A stretch of DNA of 64,000 bases from Treponema bryantii NK4A124 (lineage in GTDB: Bacteria > Spirochaetota > Spirochaetia > Treponematales > Treponemataceae), in NCBI RefSeq assembly GCF_000421345.1, contig NZ_ATWV01000011.1, positions 1 to 64,000 of the forward strand. Reading direction: 5' to 3'. A program made the position numbers and the translations under genes. The notes under the pieces were generated by a model that worked only from the letters and a program-made list of their open reading frames with translations, ran no database searches and was not told the DNA's origin. Shown here one piece after another: positions 44,166-53,356 of this stretch. Numbering within the stretch: position 1 is the stretch's first letter; each line of letters begins with the position of its first letter.

Positions 44166-45692
44166 CTATTCCTTGCTGAGAGCCTTAATTGGCGTAATTC
44201 TGAGTGCTGACTTTACAGGGTATCGGTTAGAGATAACAGAGCCTAAAAGTGCCACAATAATTGTAGTAATTATGATTTTTGGTGTCGGGCTGAAGTGAAG
44301 CAGACCGCCGCCGAGAATCATTTTTGCAATTGAGTTTGTGATTGCGATGTTGAAGGAATTGAAAATCAACATGCAGATAAAGGCAAAGACGATTCCTGCA
44401 AGAGCAGAAAGACTGGTAAGGATTACTGCCTCTGAATAGAAAAGCTTCTTTACGAATTTCTTTTCTGCACCGATTGCACGCATTGTTCCAATTTCGCTTG
44501 TTCGCTCAATTACAGAAACTACCATTGTATTCATGATGATGATGAATACTACAATCGCAAGAATTATGATAAGAAGGTTGAAGATAAAGCCGATTCCTTC
44601 AACTGTTCCTGAATAAGAATAAGCGGCCTTTTTCCAGTCCATTGCAAGAGCGTTTACGCCTTCTTCCTTAAATCGTTTATTGAGGGCTGCAACGAGTTTT
44701 TTGTCTGCGTGAGGATTATCCAACTTTGCAAGAACAAACTGCCAGGCTCCGTCATCAGTTTTATTAAGCTCGTCGCGGAGTGATGTATCACCAAGGATAC
44801 TGTCGAAATCAGCTGTACTTCCGAGAATGCTTGTATCATCTTCGATATCACCAAACATATCATCATCGCCGCCAAAGAAGTCGTCTTCTGTCAGTTCAGA
44901 AATTGAAAGGTCTACAGAATCAGGCAGTTCCTGACTGAAGGAGTTTGCGTAAGTGAGTTCTGCAAAAGAACGGGCAAGACCAGGCTCGCAATATACGCTC
45001 TGGAACATTGCAGAATATTCGTTGGCAGGCTTAAAGATTCCTACAACCTTTGCTTCGCGGATAACTCCGCCCATGCTTGCCATAAGAACTTCATCACCTA
45101 CTTCAAGAGTCTTATCCCAGGTTTTTACAAAGCCTTCTATAACGCGGGTATCTACGATAATTTCGTTTGTACCCGGTGTCGGATAATGTCCTTCTATCAT
45201 TTTCAAATCTGGAAAGAGTTCCCAGAAGCTTCCTGTTTCACCGGCAAAAAGCATGGAAATAGGAAGGTCCATAATGCCAAGGTCTTTGTCGTCATCCTGC
45301 ATAACAGAAAGATCAATCTCTGCATCTTTAGAAAGAATTACCTGGGCAGAAATAAGTTTTGACTGCTTTTTAATTCCGTCTGTTTCTGCAAGAATCTTTT
45401 CAATTTTTTCCAGATCTGTAAGAGCCGGAATCTGTGGAATCTCACCGGTGATATTTGTGCTGTTTACACCGAAAACATCTATTGTTGTACCTTTTTCAGG
45501 GATAACCGAAATTGCAAGGTCGCCGGTTACATTTGCCCTGAAGTCTTTTTCGAGTCCGCGGTTTACCGATTCAAGGAAGGAGTTTCCCATTATTACTATT
45601 GCCACTCCGAAAAGCACGAACATGGAAATAATGAGAGTTTTAGACTTGTGTTCCTTGAGGTTGCGCAGGGCTAGTTTGATTATGTCTTTCAT
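44166..45692 (-). CDS. ABC transporter permease (FtsX/LolC type), first, with acidic FGGDDD motif
   Basis: A 508-residue permease of the same topology as its neighbour: N-terminal helix (residues 15-35), extracytoplasmic domain to about 375, then three helices with RTSEIGTMRAIGAEKKFVKKLF as the coupling region. Residues about 268-290 form an acidic, aromatic insert, including FGGDDDMFGDIEDD. The octamer FGGDDDMF at 273-280 matches FGGDDDFF in the outer-membrane barrel of the same operon. It likely pairs with the second permease as a heterodimer. Confidence 0.88.
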   Translation of the reverse strand: MKDIIKLALRNLKEHKSKTLIISMFVLFGVAIVIMGNSFLESVNRGLEKDFRANVTGDLAISVIPEKGTTIDVFGVNSTNITGEIPQIPALTDLEKIEKILAETDGIKKQSKLISAQVILSKDAEIDLSVMQDDDKDLGIMDLPISMLFAGETGSFWELFPDLKMIEGHYPTPGTNEIIVDTRVIEGFVKTWDKTLEVGDEVLMASMGGVIREAKVVGIFKPANEYSAMFQSVYCEPGLARSFAELTYANSFSQELPDSVDLSISELTEDDFFGGDDDMFGDIEDDTSILGSTADFDSILGDTSLRDELNKTDDGAWQFVLAKLDNPHADKKLVAALNKRFKEEGVNALAMDWKKAAYSYSGTVEGIGFIFNLLIIILAIVVFIIIMNTMVVSVIERTSEIGTMRAIGAEKKFVKKLFYSEAVILTSLSALAGIVFAFICMLIFNSFNIAITNSIAKMILGGGLLHFSPTPKIIITTIIVALLGSVISNRYPVKSALRITPIKALSKE

Positions 45693-45716
45693 TAATAAAC
45701 TCCTAAGTAGCTTGTT

Positions 45717-45790
45717 ATTGTCGGGCTTGACCCGACAATCTAGGCTTAACAGTGATGTCTAGATTCCCGTGTCAAGCACGGGAATGACAC
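45717..45790. repeat. double-hairpin repeat (family D) inside the ABC operon
   Basis: TTGTCGGGCTTGACCCGACAA and TTCCCGTGTCAAGCACGGGAA hairpins with linker TCTAG. It occupies the gap between the ATPase and first permease genes and could modulate readthrough. Confidence 0.8.
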
Positions 45791-45795
45791 ATTTG

Positions 45796-46647
45796 CTAGA
45801 TCTTGTAAACGTCTGAACCCTCTTTGTGCTCGTCGTTGGTAACCTGTCCGTCGAGAATGTGAACTACGTGATTACACATGTCTACAATTCGAGAGTCATG
45901 TGTTGAGAAGATAAAGGTTGTCTGAAGTTCAGGATCTTTATTGAGAGACTTCATAAGTTTAAGAATCTGCTCTGAGTTTTTAGAGTCCAGGTTGGCTGTA
46001 GGTTCATCAGCAAGAATTACAGGAGCCTTTGTTACAAGAGCGCGGGCAATTGCAACACGCTGGCGCTGACCACCAGAAAGCTCATTTGCCTTGTGAGTCT
46101 TCCAGTCTGTAAGACCTACTTTTTCGATAAGGAAGTTAATCCACTCTTCCTTCTGGGCCTTTGTAAAATCATCTACAGGGCTCTTTGAGTTTTTATCTTT
46201 TGATTCAAGAAGAAGAGGAAATTCGATATTTTCATAAACGTTCAAAACCGGAATAAGGTTGAAGGTCTGGAAAATAAAACCAAGGTGTGAACGGCGGAGG
46301 GCTGTAATTCTGCGGTCCAGCTTTGAAGGAATTGCAAGGCGAACCTTTTTGCGTTTACCGTCTTTTTTGTCCGGGCCGGCTGATGACCAGCGGGTATTTA
46401 CTGTTTCTGCGTCTGCGAGATCTACACCATCGTAAACGTCTGTATCTCCAATTACTATTGAACCGCTTGATGGAAGATCAATAAGACCAATCATATTTAA
46501 GATTGTTGATTTTCCTGATCCAGATGGTCCTGAAACTGCGGCAAACTCTCCCTTTTCTATATCAAAGGAAACTCCACGAACGGCTTCTATCCTTTCTTTA
46601 CCAAGCGGATAGAACTTGTGCACGTCTTTTAAGCTAACTACGGCCAT
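45796..46647 (-). CDS. ABC transporter ATPase (LolD/MacB type)
   Basis: A 283-residue ATP-binding subunit. Walker A GPSGSGKST, signature LSGGQRQRVAIARAL, Walker B VILADEPT and the switch His in FSTHD are present. About 30 residues rich in Lys, Arg and Asp (from SAGPDKKDGKRKKVRL) are inserted between Walker A and the Q-loop, an unusual feature. The ribosome-binding site is AGGAG. It is the first gene of the five-gene envelope operon, with a consensus promoter upstream. Confidence 0.93.
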   Translation of the reverse strand: MAVVSLKDVHKFYPLGKERIEAVRGVSFDIEKGEFAAVSGPSGSGKSTILNMIGLIDLPSSGSIVIGDTDVYDGVDLADAETVNTRWSSAGPDKKDGKRKKVRLAIPSKLDRRITALRRSHLGFIFQTFNLIPVLNVYENIEFPLLLESKDKNSKSPVDDFTKAQKEEWINFLIEKVGLTDWKTHKANELSGGQRQRVAIARALVTKAPVILADEPTANLDSKNSEQILKLMKSLNKDPELQTTFIFSTHDSRIVDMCNHVVHILDGQVTNDEHKEGSDVYKI

Positions 46648-46692
46648 TATAAACTCCTTTTATTGTATTTTACGTATTATTGTATTAAGTGC

Positions 46693-46721
46693 ATAATACA
46701 GAAATACATTTATAGTGTCAA
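46693..46721 (-). promoter_or_regulatory. promoter of the LolA-like/ABC operon
   Basis: On the minus strand TTGACA (46716-46721), exactly 17 bp and TATTAT (46693-46698). About 40 nt of leader precede the ATPase ATG. The -35 box is part of an inverted-repeat arm. Confidence 0.65.
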
Positions 46722-46864
46722 TATTTTCCAACACCTTACCATATTAAATTATATTCGCCTTCCGGCGATAAAACCCAGCCCAAAACGGGATGATGTTTTG
46801 GTCCTGTTTTTTCGCCTCTCGGCTGAATATAATTTAAACACTTAAAGAATTAAATATTGACACT
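46714..46864. repeat. nested inverted repeat, about 150 bp
   Basis: Outer arms AGTGTCAATATTT (46714-46726) and AAATATTGACACT (46852-46864); inner arms TTAAATTATATTC (46744-46756) and GAATATAATTTAA (46825-46837). Small hairpins lie in the middle. It could be a miniature mobile element that brought, or shares, the operon promoter's -35 box. Confidence 0.55.
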
Positions 46865-46888
46865 TAAATAATCAAAAACCAATAAAAA

Positions 46889-46920
46889 GATTTTGCGTTA
46901 GCAAAATCGAATCCGTGTGG
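46889..46920. repeat. half copy of the 40443-40530 element
   Basis: GATTTTGCGTTAGCAAAATC followed by GAATCCGTGTGG is identical to the right half of the inverted repeat at 40443-40530. The left half is missing. Confidence 0.7.
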
Positions 46921-46925
46921 CAATT

Positions 46926-47582
46926 TTAAATAAGCTTCTTCTTACCCCAAGTCTGTATCAAATCTGACGGGTTTTTAGAAAGGAGTATTTTAACTAAAAG
47001 GAGGTTTGTCTGGCTGAAGACGTTTTGCATTAGTTCCTGCTGTTCGGCTGTGAAGCGGCTCAGGACGTAGTCGGCTACGGAGATTTTGTCGTTGTCGGGG
47101 CGGCCTATGCCAAAGCGCAGGCGCCAGAAGTCAGGGGTGCCGAGGACTGCTTTTGTGGAACGAAGGCCGTTGTGGCCGCCCAGGCCGCCGCTCCATTTGA
47201 GGCTTACAAAGCCCGGAGCAAGTTCCAGCTCGTCGTGAACAACCATAATCTCGGAAGGCTGAATCTTGTAAAAGTTTGCGACCTCTATGATGGAGTCGCC
47301 GCTCAGGTTCATGTAAGTCATTGGCTTGAGGAAGAATATGTGGGCAGGGGCCTCCTCCGGCACAAGGACCGGAGAGCCGTCTTTTTTTGAGCAGATTTTT
47401 GTGTCGCAGGCCCACTGGGAAAGTTCCTGGGGAGTCAGCGAAGCTATCTCCCCCTTGAACTTGCTTTGCCATGAGAGTTGGTTTGCAAATGGCAGGGAAT
47501 CTTCGAAATACCAGCTTACATTGTGGCGGGTCTTTTCGTATTCCTTGCCGTAATTTCCTAAAAAGGCTACGAGTTTAATCAT
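46926..47582 (-). CDS. pth: peptidyl-tRNA hydrolase
   Basis: A 218-residue enzyme recycling peptidyl-tRNA. The catalytic His20 is in TRHNVSW; FLKPMTYMNLSGDSI and VVHDELELAPGFVSLKWSGG carry the other conserved residues, and GGHNGLRS follows. The region ELSQWACDTKICSKKDGSPV is slightly longer than usual. The ATG overlaps the stop of the DUF4340 gene by four bases, so it is the last gene of the Gld-type ABC operon. Confidence 0.94.
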   Translation of the reverse strand: MIKLVAFLGNYGKEYEKTRHNVSWYFEDSLPFANQLSWQSKFKGEIASLTPQELSQWACDTKICSKKDGSPVLVPEEAPAHIFFLKPMTYMNLSGDSIIEVANFYKIQPSEIMVVHDELELAPGFVSLKWSGGLGGHNGLRSTKAVLGTPDFWRLRFGIGRPDNDKISVADYVLSRFTAEQQELMQNVFSQTNLLLVKILLSKNPSDLIQTWGKKKLI

Positions 47583-48511
47583 TTTGCAAGCTCTTCCAGA
47601 GTTTTAAGATACTGCTTTGCTGTGCTTTCGGTAACCTTAAAGCGGTAAGGTGTTTCACTGCAAACTCCGTAATACTGCTGAAGATCCTGTTCATTCTTTT
47701 TAGGAAGAGCATAGAAATCTACAGTTATATCTTTATAAGCACAGGTGATTTTTGCAGAAATTGCTTTTGGTCCTTCAAGAACTTCATCTTCTCCATACCA
47801 GTCGCGGGTAGAAAGTGAAGCAAAAGAATTAAGCCAGTTTGCAGCCTTACCGGAATCAAGCTCATAACCTTCTCCGGCACCATCGCCGCTTACGTTCCAG
47901 GCAAGGTCATCACCGCTGCCCATTCTTGAAACAGACCAGGTTTTATTTTCCAGCCAGTCTGTTACAGAAACGTTTGTAATATCAGATGATTCAAGATTCA
48001 AAACAATTGTTGTACGGGCTGCAGAAACACTGGTATCAAAAGTATCGTTGATTCCGCCGGAAATAAGATAAATATCTTTTCCGCCGTCTACAGTAGCATA
48101 GCACTGAGAAGAAGAAACTGCGGTCTTACCAATTACAAGTGTTCTCAAAACCTTGTCGCCAAGCTTTGCTGTAACAACAGTTTTCTTTCCATCAACAAGC
48201 TCGTAGCGGTCTGCAACTGCATCGCTGGATGTGCTGCCAACTTTATCAAGGGCACGGATATTTGAAATTGCATCAATATAAGAATCAACAACCGAAAGGC
48301 TTGCCGGATATTTCTTCTGACCAATTACCCAGTCGTCACCCTCTTTTACCAGGCTGATTGTTTCGCCTGGAGTTACAATTTCAAGAGAGTCCGGTTTATC
48401 TTTAAGAGTAAAATACTTTGTTGTGTCGCGAGCACCAAGTGCAAGCTGAATAATGCAGACAGCAAGCAGAAGCACATCGGCAATTATTAAAACTAATTTT
48501 CTTGTCTTCAT
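47579..48511 (-). CDS. DUF4340 protein of a Gld-type ABC operon
   Basis: A 310-residue protein with an N-terminal membrane anchor (residues 6-25) and repeated beta units (SLVKEGDDWVIGQKKYPAS, then DKVLRTLVIGKTAVSSSQCY). Members of this family accompany GldF/GldG-like ABC components and are thought to be extracytoplasmic partners; the exact role is unknown. It lies 18 bp after the GldG-like gene. Confidence 0.85.
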   Translation of the reverse strand: MKTRKLVLIIADVLLLAVCIIQLALGARDTTKYFTLKDKPDSLEIVTPGETISLVKEGDDWVIGQKKYPASLSVVDSYIDAISNIRALDKVGSTSSDAVADRYELVDGKKTVVTAKLGDKVLRTLVIGKTAVSSSQCYATVDGGKDIYLISGGINDTFDTSVSAARTTIVLNLESSDITNVSVTDWLENKTWSVSRMGSGDDLAWNVSGDGAGEGYELDSGKAANWLNSFASLSTRDWYGEDEVLEGPKAISAKITCAYKDITVDFYALPKKNEQDLQQYYGVCSETPYRFKVTESTAKQYLKTLEELAK

Positions 48512-48529
48512 AATCTTTTTTCCTCCCGC

Positions 48530-50617
48530 CTATTTTGTAATTGTTCTGGTATCATCCGGATTATACTTTTTGTTGATTGCATGACGGCGGAGGCTTCTTA
48601 ATCTCCAGATAATCAAACCGGCAATTACAACAAAAATCGCAATACCAAAGGAGTTGAAAAGCTTCCAGAAGTTTGCGCCTGTTTTTGACTTGATTGTAAG
48701 ATTGTTTACAGAAAGGCTCTTTGTACGCATTGTACACAGGTCTTCGTTACCGTTCATATAATCAAGAACATTCATCAGGAAGATTGCTACAGGGCTGTTT
48801 CCGTTTTCATCAATTACCTGTCTTGTAGTAATCATTGAAGAACCTGCAACAAAAAGCTTGCCAGGCAGTACGCTGGATTTAACAAAGTTTGAAGTTACAA
48901 GCGAAGCAGACTCCGGACCTTCTGCATTTTCAGATTTTTCAGCATTTTCTGCAGCTCTGTTAATTCCTTCCGGAACTTCGTCAAAGGCAGAATCAAACTT
49001 ACCTTCGAGAAGAAGGGCAAGGTCAAACTGCTTGAGGCTTGAAGCATCTTCAGGGGCTTCAAGATAAAGAGGATGAAGTGTAATTCCATCTTCCATCGCC
49101 CAGGCCTCTTCCGAAGATTTAGCAAGCTCTGTTACCTTAAGATTTTTGTTTTCAAGGGCATCTGCAGGGTCCAGAGAAGAAGACTGCAGCATATAAACAT
49201 AGCCCAGATTATTTGTGATTATGTTTTTCTTAGCAAGCTGCTTTTTGTGAAGGGTTGGAACCCACCAGTAATGAAGCTCGCCGTACTGTGCATTCATATC
49301 AGTAATACAGTTCTTATCCATAATCATATTCTTGCTGTGCTCAATTCCGTATTTTGCAAGAAGGCGGTCAAGGTTGTTATTATTTGCAACATAGTTTCCA
49401 AGTCCGTACATCTGATTTTTACCATCATCAACTGTACCATCAATGAAAATCATAAGGTCGCCGCCGCGCAAAAGGAACTGGTCGATTTTGTAAAGTTCTT
49501 CTTCTGTAAAGTCCTGCTTTGGTCCATTTATGATAATAGAGTTCATTCCGGCAGGAATATCTTCTGAGTTCAAATCAATATCCTTGAGCTCATAAGAAGC
49601 AGAAATCAGCTTTTCAAAATTTGCAGCCTGATCTTCTGCAGTGTGGTCTACCTCTCCATGACCTGTGATATAGCCGATTTTTTTTGTATTTGAGAAGAGG
49701 CTGTGAAGGCCTTCGTTCAAAGTTGTTTCAACATCATCAAGTCCGCTGAGTGCATAACCAAAGAAAGAACGCTGAACTGCAAGAGGCAGGGCATAAAACT
49801 TTTCGCCGTGCTCGAGGATAAGTCCAACCGCAGCCTTTTTCTGAACTCCGCGCTCTGTATAGGAAATATTCTGAATACCGTATTTTGCAGAAAGTGCATC
49901 TGCTTCTTCTGTAGAAGGGCTTACAACCTTGTAGTCTATGCGGTCAAGATTCTGGCGGTTGATTACGTTATAAGCAGAACGGATAATTCCTTCTGCTTCC
50001 TCTGCCCCGCTTATTCCAAGATTTTTAAGATCTTCGCTGAGGTAAAGGGTAAGGGAGATTTTTTCGTTCTTTCCAAGACCGGCAAGACTGTCTGCCATGG
50101 AAATCATTTTTGAGATTTTTGATGTAAGATTAAATTCAAAACCATCTGAAGTCTGAACCGGATTCATGATTTCGATGTTGTCACCGTAAGCAATTGCTAC
50201 TCCCATGTAAGCCTGCTTAAGACCAACTTCGTTATTTTTAATTTCCTGAATCTGTACCTGCTGAATGCCAAGATCGCGGGCAAGCTCCTCGTTCTCAGGC
50301 TTAGACATATCCATATATGAAACAGAAAAGTTTTTGTTTGCCGCACCCTTGTATTCAACAAGAATATCTTTTACATACTGATAAACATTTGCATATGTAG
50401 AAGGAAGTCCGTCGCTGAAGAATACACGAACAGAAAGTGGCGTGTCCAGATTCTTTACTACAGTCTTACTTGCCTTTGAAAGCGAATAAGATTTTGGAGC
50501 TGTAAGATCAAAGCGAACAAAGGCTCTGTGTCCCACAATGTTCAAAAGCACAAGAAAAATTACAAATAAAACAAAATCTGATTTTGGGCTTTTAAGCCAC
50601 TGTAATAACTTTTTCAT
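48530..50617 (-). CDS. GldG-like ABC transporter auxiliary protein
   Basis: A 695-residue protein with an N-terminal helix (residues 16-32), a long extracytoplasmic region and a C-terminal membrane segment (FNSFGIAIFVVIAGLIIWRL). It starts with FDLTAPKSYSLSKASKTVVKNL, and a later VFFSDGLPSTYANVYQYVKDIL, both typical of the ABC_transp_aux (GldG) family. Gld-type complexes serve gliding in Bacteroidetes but are widespread without it, and the transported substrate here is not known. It follows the permease gene with a 12-bp gap. Confidence 0.88.
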   Translation of the reverse strand: MKKLLQWLKSPKSDFVLFVIFLVLLNIVGHRAFVRFDLTAPKSYSLSKASKTVVKNLDTPLSVRVFFSDGLPSTYANVYQYVKDILVEYKGAANKNFSVSYMDMSKPENEELARDLGIQQVQIQEIKNNEVGLKQAYMGVAIAYGDNIEIMNPVQTSDGFEFNLTSKISKMISMADSLAGLGKNEKISLTLYLSEDLKNLGISGAEEAEGIIRSAYNVINRQNLDRIDYKVVSPSTEEADALSAKYGIQNISYTERGVQKKAAVGLILEHGEKFYALPLAVQRSFFGYALSGLDDVETTLNEGLHSLFSNTKKIGYITGHGEVDHTAEDQAANFEKLISASYELKDIDLNSEDIPAGMNSIIINGPKQDFTEEELYKIDQFLLRGGDLMIFIDGTVDDGKNQMYGLGNYVANNNNLDRLLAKYGIEHSKNMIMDKNCITDMNAQYGELHYWWVPTLHKKQLAKKNIITNNLGYVYMLQSSSLDPADALENKNLKVTELAKSSEEAWAMEDGITLHPLYLEAPEDASSLKQFDLALLLEGKFDSAFDEVPEGINRAAENAEKSENAEGPESASLVTSNFVKSSVLPGKLFVAGSSMITTRQVIDENGNSPVAIFLMNVLDYMNGNEDLCTMRTKSLSVNNLTIKSKTGANFWKLFNSFGIAIFVVIAGLIIWRLRSLRRHAINKKYNPDDTRTITK

Positions 50618-50629
50618 CTTTCCTCCCCC

Positions 50630-51385
50630 TTAGTTTTTTGCCTTCTGCTGCACACGAACTGTGCCGGCAAAGAAGAGCGCTGTAAGGGAAATGAAATAAA
50701 TAAAATCCCTTGTATCAATAATTCCGCGCGAAATTGAAGTAAAATGTGTTTTCGCAGAAAGGAATCCGAGGACGGCAGAAAGTCCTGACGGCAAAAATAC
50801 CAGAAGGAAGTCTACCAGAGTGAGGGCAAGACAAATTGCAATTCCGGCAAAGAAGGCAACAATCTGATTTTTTGTGATTGCCGATGTAAAAATGCCGATT
50901 GCAGTAAAGCTTGCGCTGAGGAAGATTGCTCCAACAAAGCCGCCGATAATAGGACCATAATCCGGAGAACCGTAAATCTCTGCAGGAAGAATAAAGAGCA
51001 GAGTCGGCGCCAGCATTACCAGTGTGCTGATAAATGAAGAAAGATACTTGCCTGTAACAACATCAACTTCTGTAACAGGAAGAGTCATAAGAGTTTCGAT
51101 TGAACCCGCACGCTTTTCTTCTGCAAAAAGTCTCATTGTAAGGGCCGGAATAAAGGCCGAAAGAATCAAAGGCAGGGCAGAAAAGTAGGCTCTGAGCTCT
51201 GCTCTGTCCATAAGGAAAAAGCCGCCGTAAAGATAGGCAAAGCCGAAATAGAAAAAGATTCCCGAAACAATCAGGAAAAGGGCCGAAACGAAATAGGCAA
51301 TCGGAGAAGTAAAGTAAGCACTAAGCTCACGCTTCATAATGATGATTGCAGGATTCTGGCATTTAGATGATTTAGCGTCATTCAT
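50630..51385 (-). CDS. ABC-2 type permease (GldF-like)
   Basis: A 251-residue permease with six hydrophobic segments. Near the N-terminus IIMKRELSAYFTSPIAYFV and LFAEEKRAGSIETLMTLPVTE match the ABC-2/GldF family. Its ATG overlaps the ATPase stop by one base. It forms the membrane core of the Gld-type complex. Confidence 0.9.
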   Translation of the reverse strand: MNDAKSSKCQNPAIIIMKRELSAYFTSPIAYFVSALFLIVSGIFFYFGFAYLYGGFFLMDRAELRAYFSALPLILSAFIPALTMRLFAEEKRAGSIETLMTLPVTEVDVVTGKYLSSFISTLVMLAPTLLFILPAEIYGSPDYGPIIGGFVGAIFLSASFTAIGIFTSAITKNQIVAFFAGIAICLALTLVDFLLVFLPSGLSAVLGFLSAKTHFTSISRGIIDTRDFIYFISLTALFFAGTVRVQQKAKN

Positions 51386-52308
51386 TATTTAGCCTCCGTC
51401 AAAGTATGGAATACATTTTCAAGTGAGTTCTGGCTGAGGGCAGCTGAGTAAATATCAAATCCGCCTTCAACAAGTTTTTTGATAAGAGAAGGTCTGATTT
51501 CTGCATCGCCGTTTACGGAAACTACCAGTTCAGCAAGACCATCTTCAAGCGCATTTGTTGAAACTGCAGAAACGCCTGTAACAGACTTTGCAAGCTCTGC
51601 TGCTTTTGCACCGTCACCGCCGACAGAAACATAAACAGTAGATGAAGTTCCAATACTGTTTTTGAGCTCTTCAATAGAAGAGTCTGCAACAAGCTTACCA
51701 CCGCTGATAATGATTGCGCGGCTGCAGATTGTTTCTACCTCGCTAAGAATATGAGTTGAAACAATTACGGTACGTGTTTTACCAATTTCACGGATAATTG
51801 CACGAACGTCTTCTACCTGATTAGGGTCAAGGCCGGAAGTTGGTTCATCGAGAATAAGGATTTCAGGATCGTTCATAAGGGCATGGGCAAGTGCTACACG
51901 CTGGCGGTTACCGCGTGAGAGCTCTGAAATATTTTTGCTCATTACTTCTTTAAGTCCGCATTCTGCACAAAGGGCAGGCACCTTTTCTTTCGGATTCTGT
52001 CCGTACATTTTTGCTATGTAGACAAGGTAATCTTCTACAATCATTTCTCCATAAAGTGGAGCAGATTCGGGCATATAGCCGATTTTCTTTTTAGCTTCAA
52101 CAGGCTTTTCATTGACATCAATTCCATCAATAGTAATCTTACCCGAGCTTGGGGCAAGAAAGCCTGTTATCATACGCATTGTTGTGGTTTTGCCAGCGCC
52201 GTTTGGGCCAAGAAGTCCTACAATCTGACCTGTAGGAATTGAAAAGCTGACATCATTTACCGCACGGAAATCCCCGAAGTTACGGGAAACGTGGGAAACT
52301 TCTATCAT
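51385..52308 (-). CDS. ABC transporter ATPase (GldA-like)
   Basis: A 307-residue ATP-binding protein. GPNGAGKTT (Walker A), LSRGNRQRVALAHAL (signature), ILILDEPTSG (Walker B) and VSTHIL are present, with a C-terminal regulatory region of about 90 residues. The frame opens at 52323, but the ribosome-binding site GGAGG lies inside its first codons and is eight bases upstream of MIEVSHVSRNF at 52308, which is therefore the better start. First gene of the operon ATPase-permease-GldG-DUF4340-pth. Confidence 0.92.
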   Translation of the reverse strand: MIEVSHVSRNFGDFRAVNDVSFSIPTGQIVGLLGPNGAGKTTTMRMITGFLAPSSGKITIDGIDVNEKPVEAKKKIGYMPESAPLYGEMIVEDYLVYIAKMYGQNPKEKVPALCAECGLKEVMSKNISELSRGNRQRVALAHALMNDPEILILDEPTSGLDPNQVEDVRAIIREIGKTRTVIVSTHILSEVETICSRAIIISGGKLVADSSIEELKNSIGTSSTVYVSVGGDGAKAAELAKSVTGVSAVSTNALEDGLAELVVSVNGDAEIRPSLIKKLVEGGFDIYSAALSQNSLENVFHTLTEAK

Positions 52309-52547
52309 TTTGGGAGCCTCCAAATTTTTGTGATATACATTAAAATATACTAAAAAAACAATAAAAAGGGAAATATTAATAAAATTATCTAAAATGCCTA
52401 TCTTTTATTATTTTTATACCTTTTTATCTGATACAAATCTAATAATGCATATATAAAATGTTCGGGTCAGGCGAAAAAAGCCTCGTTATCCTGTTCGCCA
52501 TAAACAAACTTTACAGTACTATCATCACATTTTCTTTTCTTTTCAAA

Positions 52548-53339
52548 TTAATTTCCCGCTCTAATTACTATCTTATTCACTACACCGTTATTTAATAAAA
52601 ATGAAATTGTCATCATTTCTTCGTCAATTGTATTTCCACAATTAATTGAAATACATTCATTTGATTTTAGTAAAAAGATACAAGGAGCTTCATGATCAGA
52701 AGTATGTTCAAATTCTTTTGTTTCATAATTGTATTCTGAAATACTTGAATCTTTTCCATAAGCAATCATAACATCTTCAACAGAATCACCAACTCTAATT
52801 CCTCTTATTGTTGAGTAATTAGAATCATCTGTTTCTATAATCAATATAGCGCCATTATTATTATTCCATAAGATTGAAAAGTTTTTTTCTTCCTTAAAAC
52901 ACCAGACAGAATCTAATCCCCAATATCTATATATTTCATAATCATCTATTGGATAATTATCTATCTTTCGTATGTCATGATATAACGTAAAAGTGCGATT
53001 TCTATTATCAACCAATGCAAACTCAATAGTAAAATCATCATTGTACAGATTTTCATCTACACTATTATTACTTAATTCATTTAATGTTTTTTTTAATTTA
53101 TCAACGGCTTCTGTTTGCTTTAATGGATGCCACCCCTCAATAATAAAATTTCGTTCTGTATCTAAAATAAAATCTTCTTTAACTACTTCCTCAATCTCTT
53201 TTTTTTCTTCGGATATGTTATTGTTCTCAATATTAGACTTTAATTCTATCTTATCAGCCTCAGTTTTAGAGATACTTGTTTTATTACAAGAAACAAGAAT
53301 GATAGTTAACCAAATTATTGACATTATCTTTAGTTTCAT
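52548..53339 (-). CDS. lipoprotein paralogous to the one at 58726, left flank of the cassette array
   Basis: A 263-residue lipoprotein (lipobox LVSC, Cys18) with a Lys/Glu/Asn-rich linker and a C-terminal domain of about 160 residues. Shared with the gene at 58726-59391 are the strings TIEF, LYH-IRKI, NGAIL, RGIRVG and IDEE-MT in the same order. I do not recognise the family. No attC site is seen on its downstream side, so it may be the terminal cassette or flanking chromosome. It is AT-rich like the cassettes. Confidence 0.75.
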   Translation of the reverse strand: MKLKIMSIIWLTIILVSCNKTSISKTEADKIELKSNIENNNISEEKKEIEEVVKEDFILDTERNFIIEGWHPLKQTEAVDKLKKTLNELSNNSVDENLYNDDFTIEFALVDNRNRTFTLYHDIRKIDNYPIDDYEIYRYWGLDSVWCFKEEKNFSILWNNNNGAILIIETDDSNYSTIRGIRVGDSVEDVMIAYGKDSSISEYNYETKEFEHTSDHEAPCIFLLKSNECISINCGNTIDEEMMTISFLLNNGVVNKIVIRAGN

Positions 53340-53356
53340 AGAACTTACTCCTTATA

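Noticed and set aside
46926..47582. High-scoring alternative frames within pth as separate genes
   Set aside because: They overlap pth completely and lack start signals; pth has all catalytic motifs.
52440..52550. A sixth attC site downstream of the lipoprotein at 52548
   Set aside because: TTCGGGTCAGGCG and CGTTATCC are present but the inner boxes and paired cores are missing; it looks like chance hairpin sequence.
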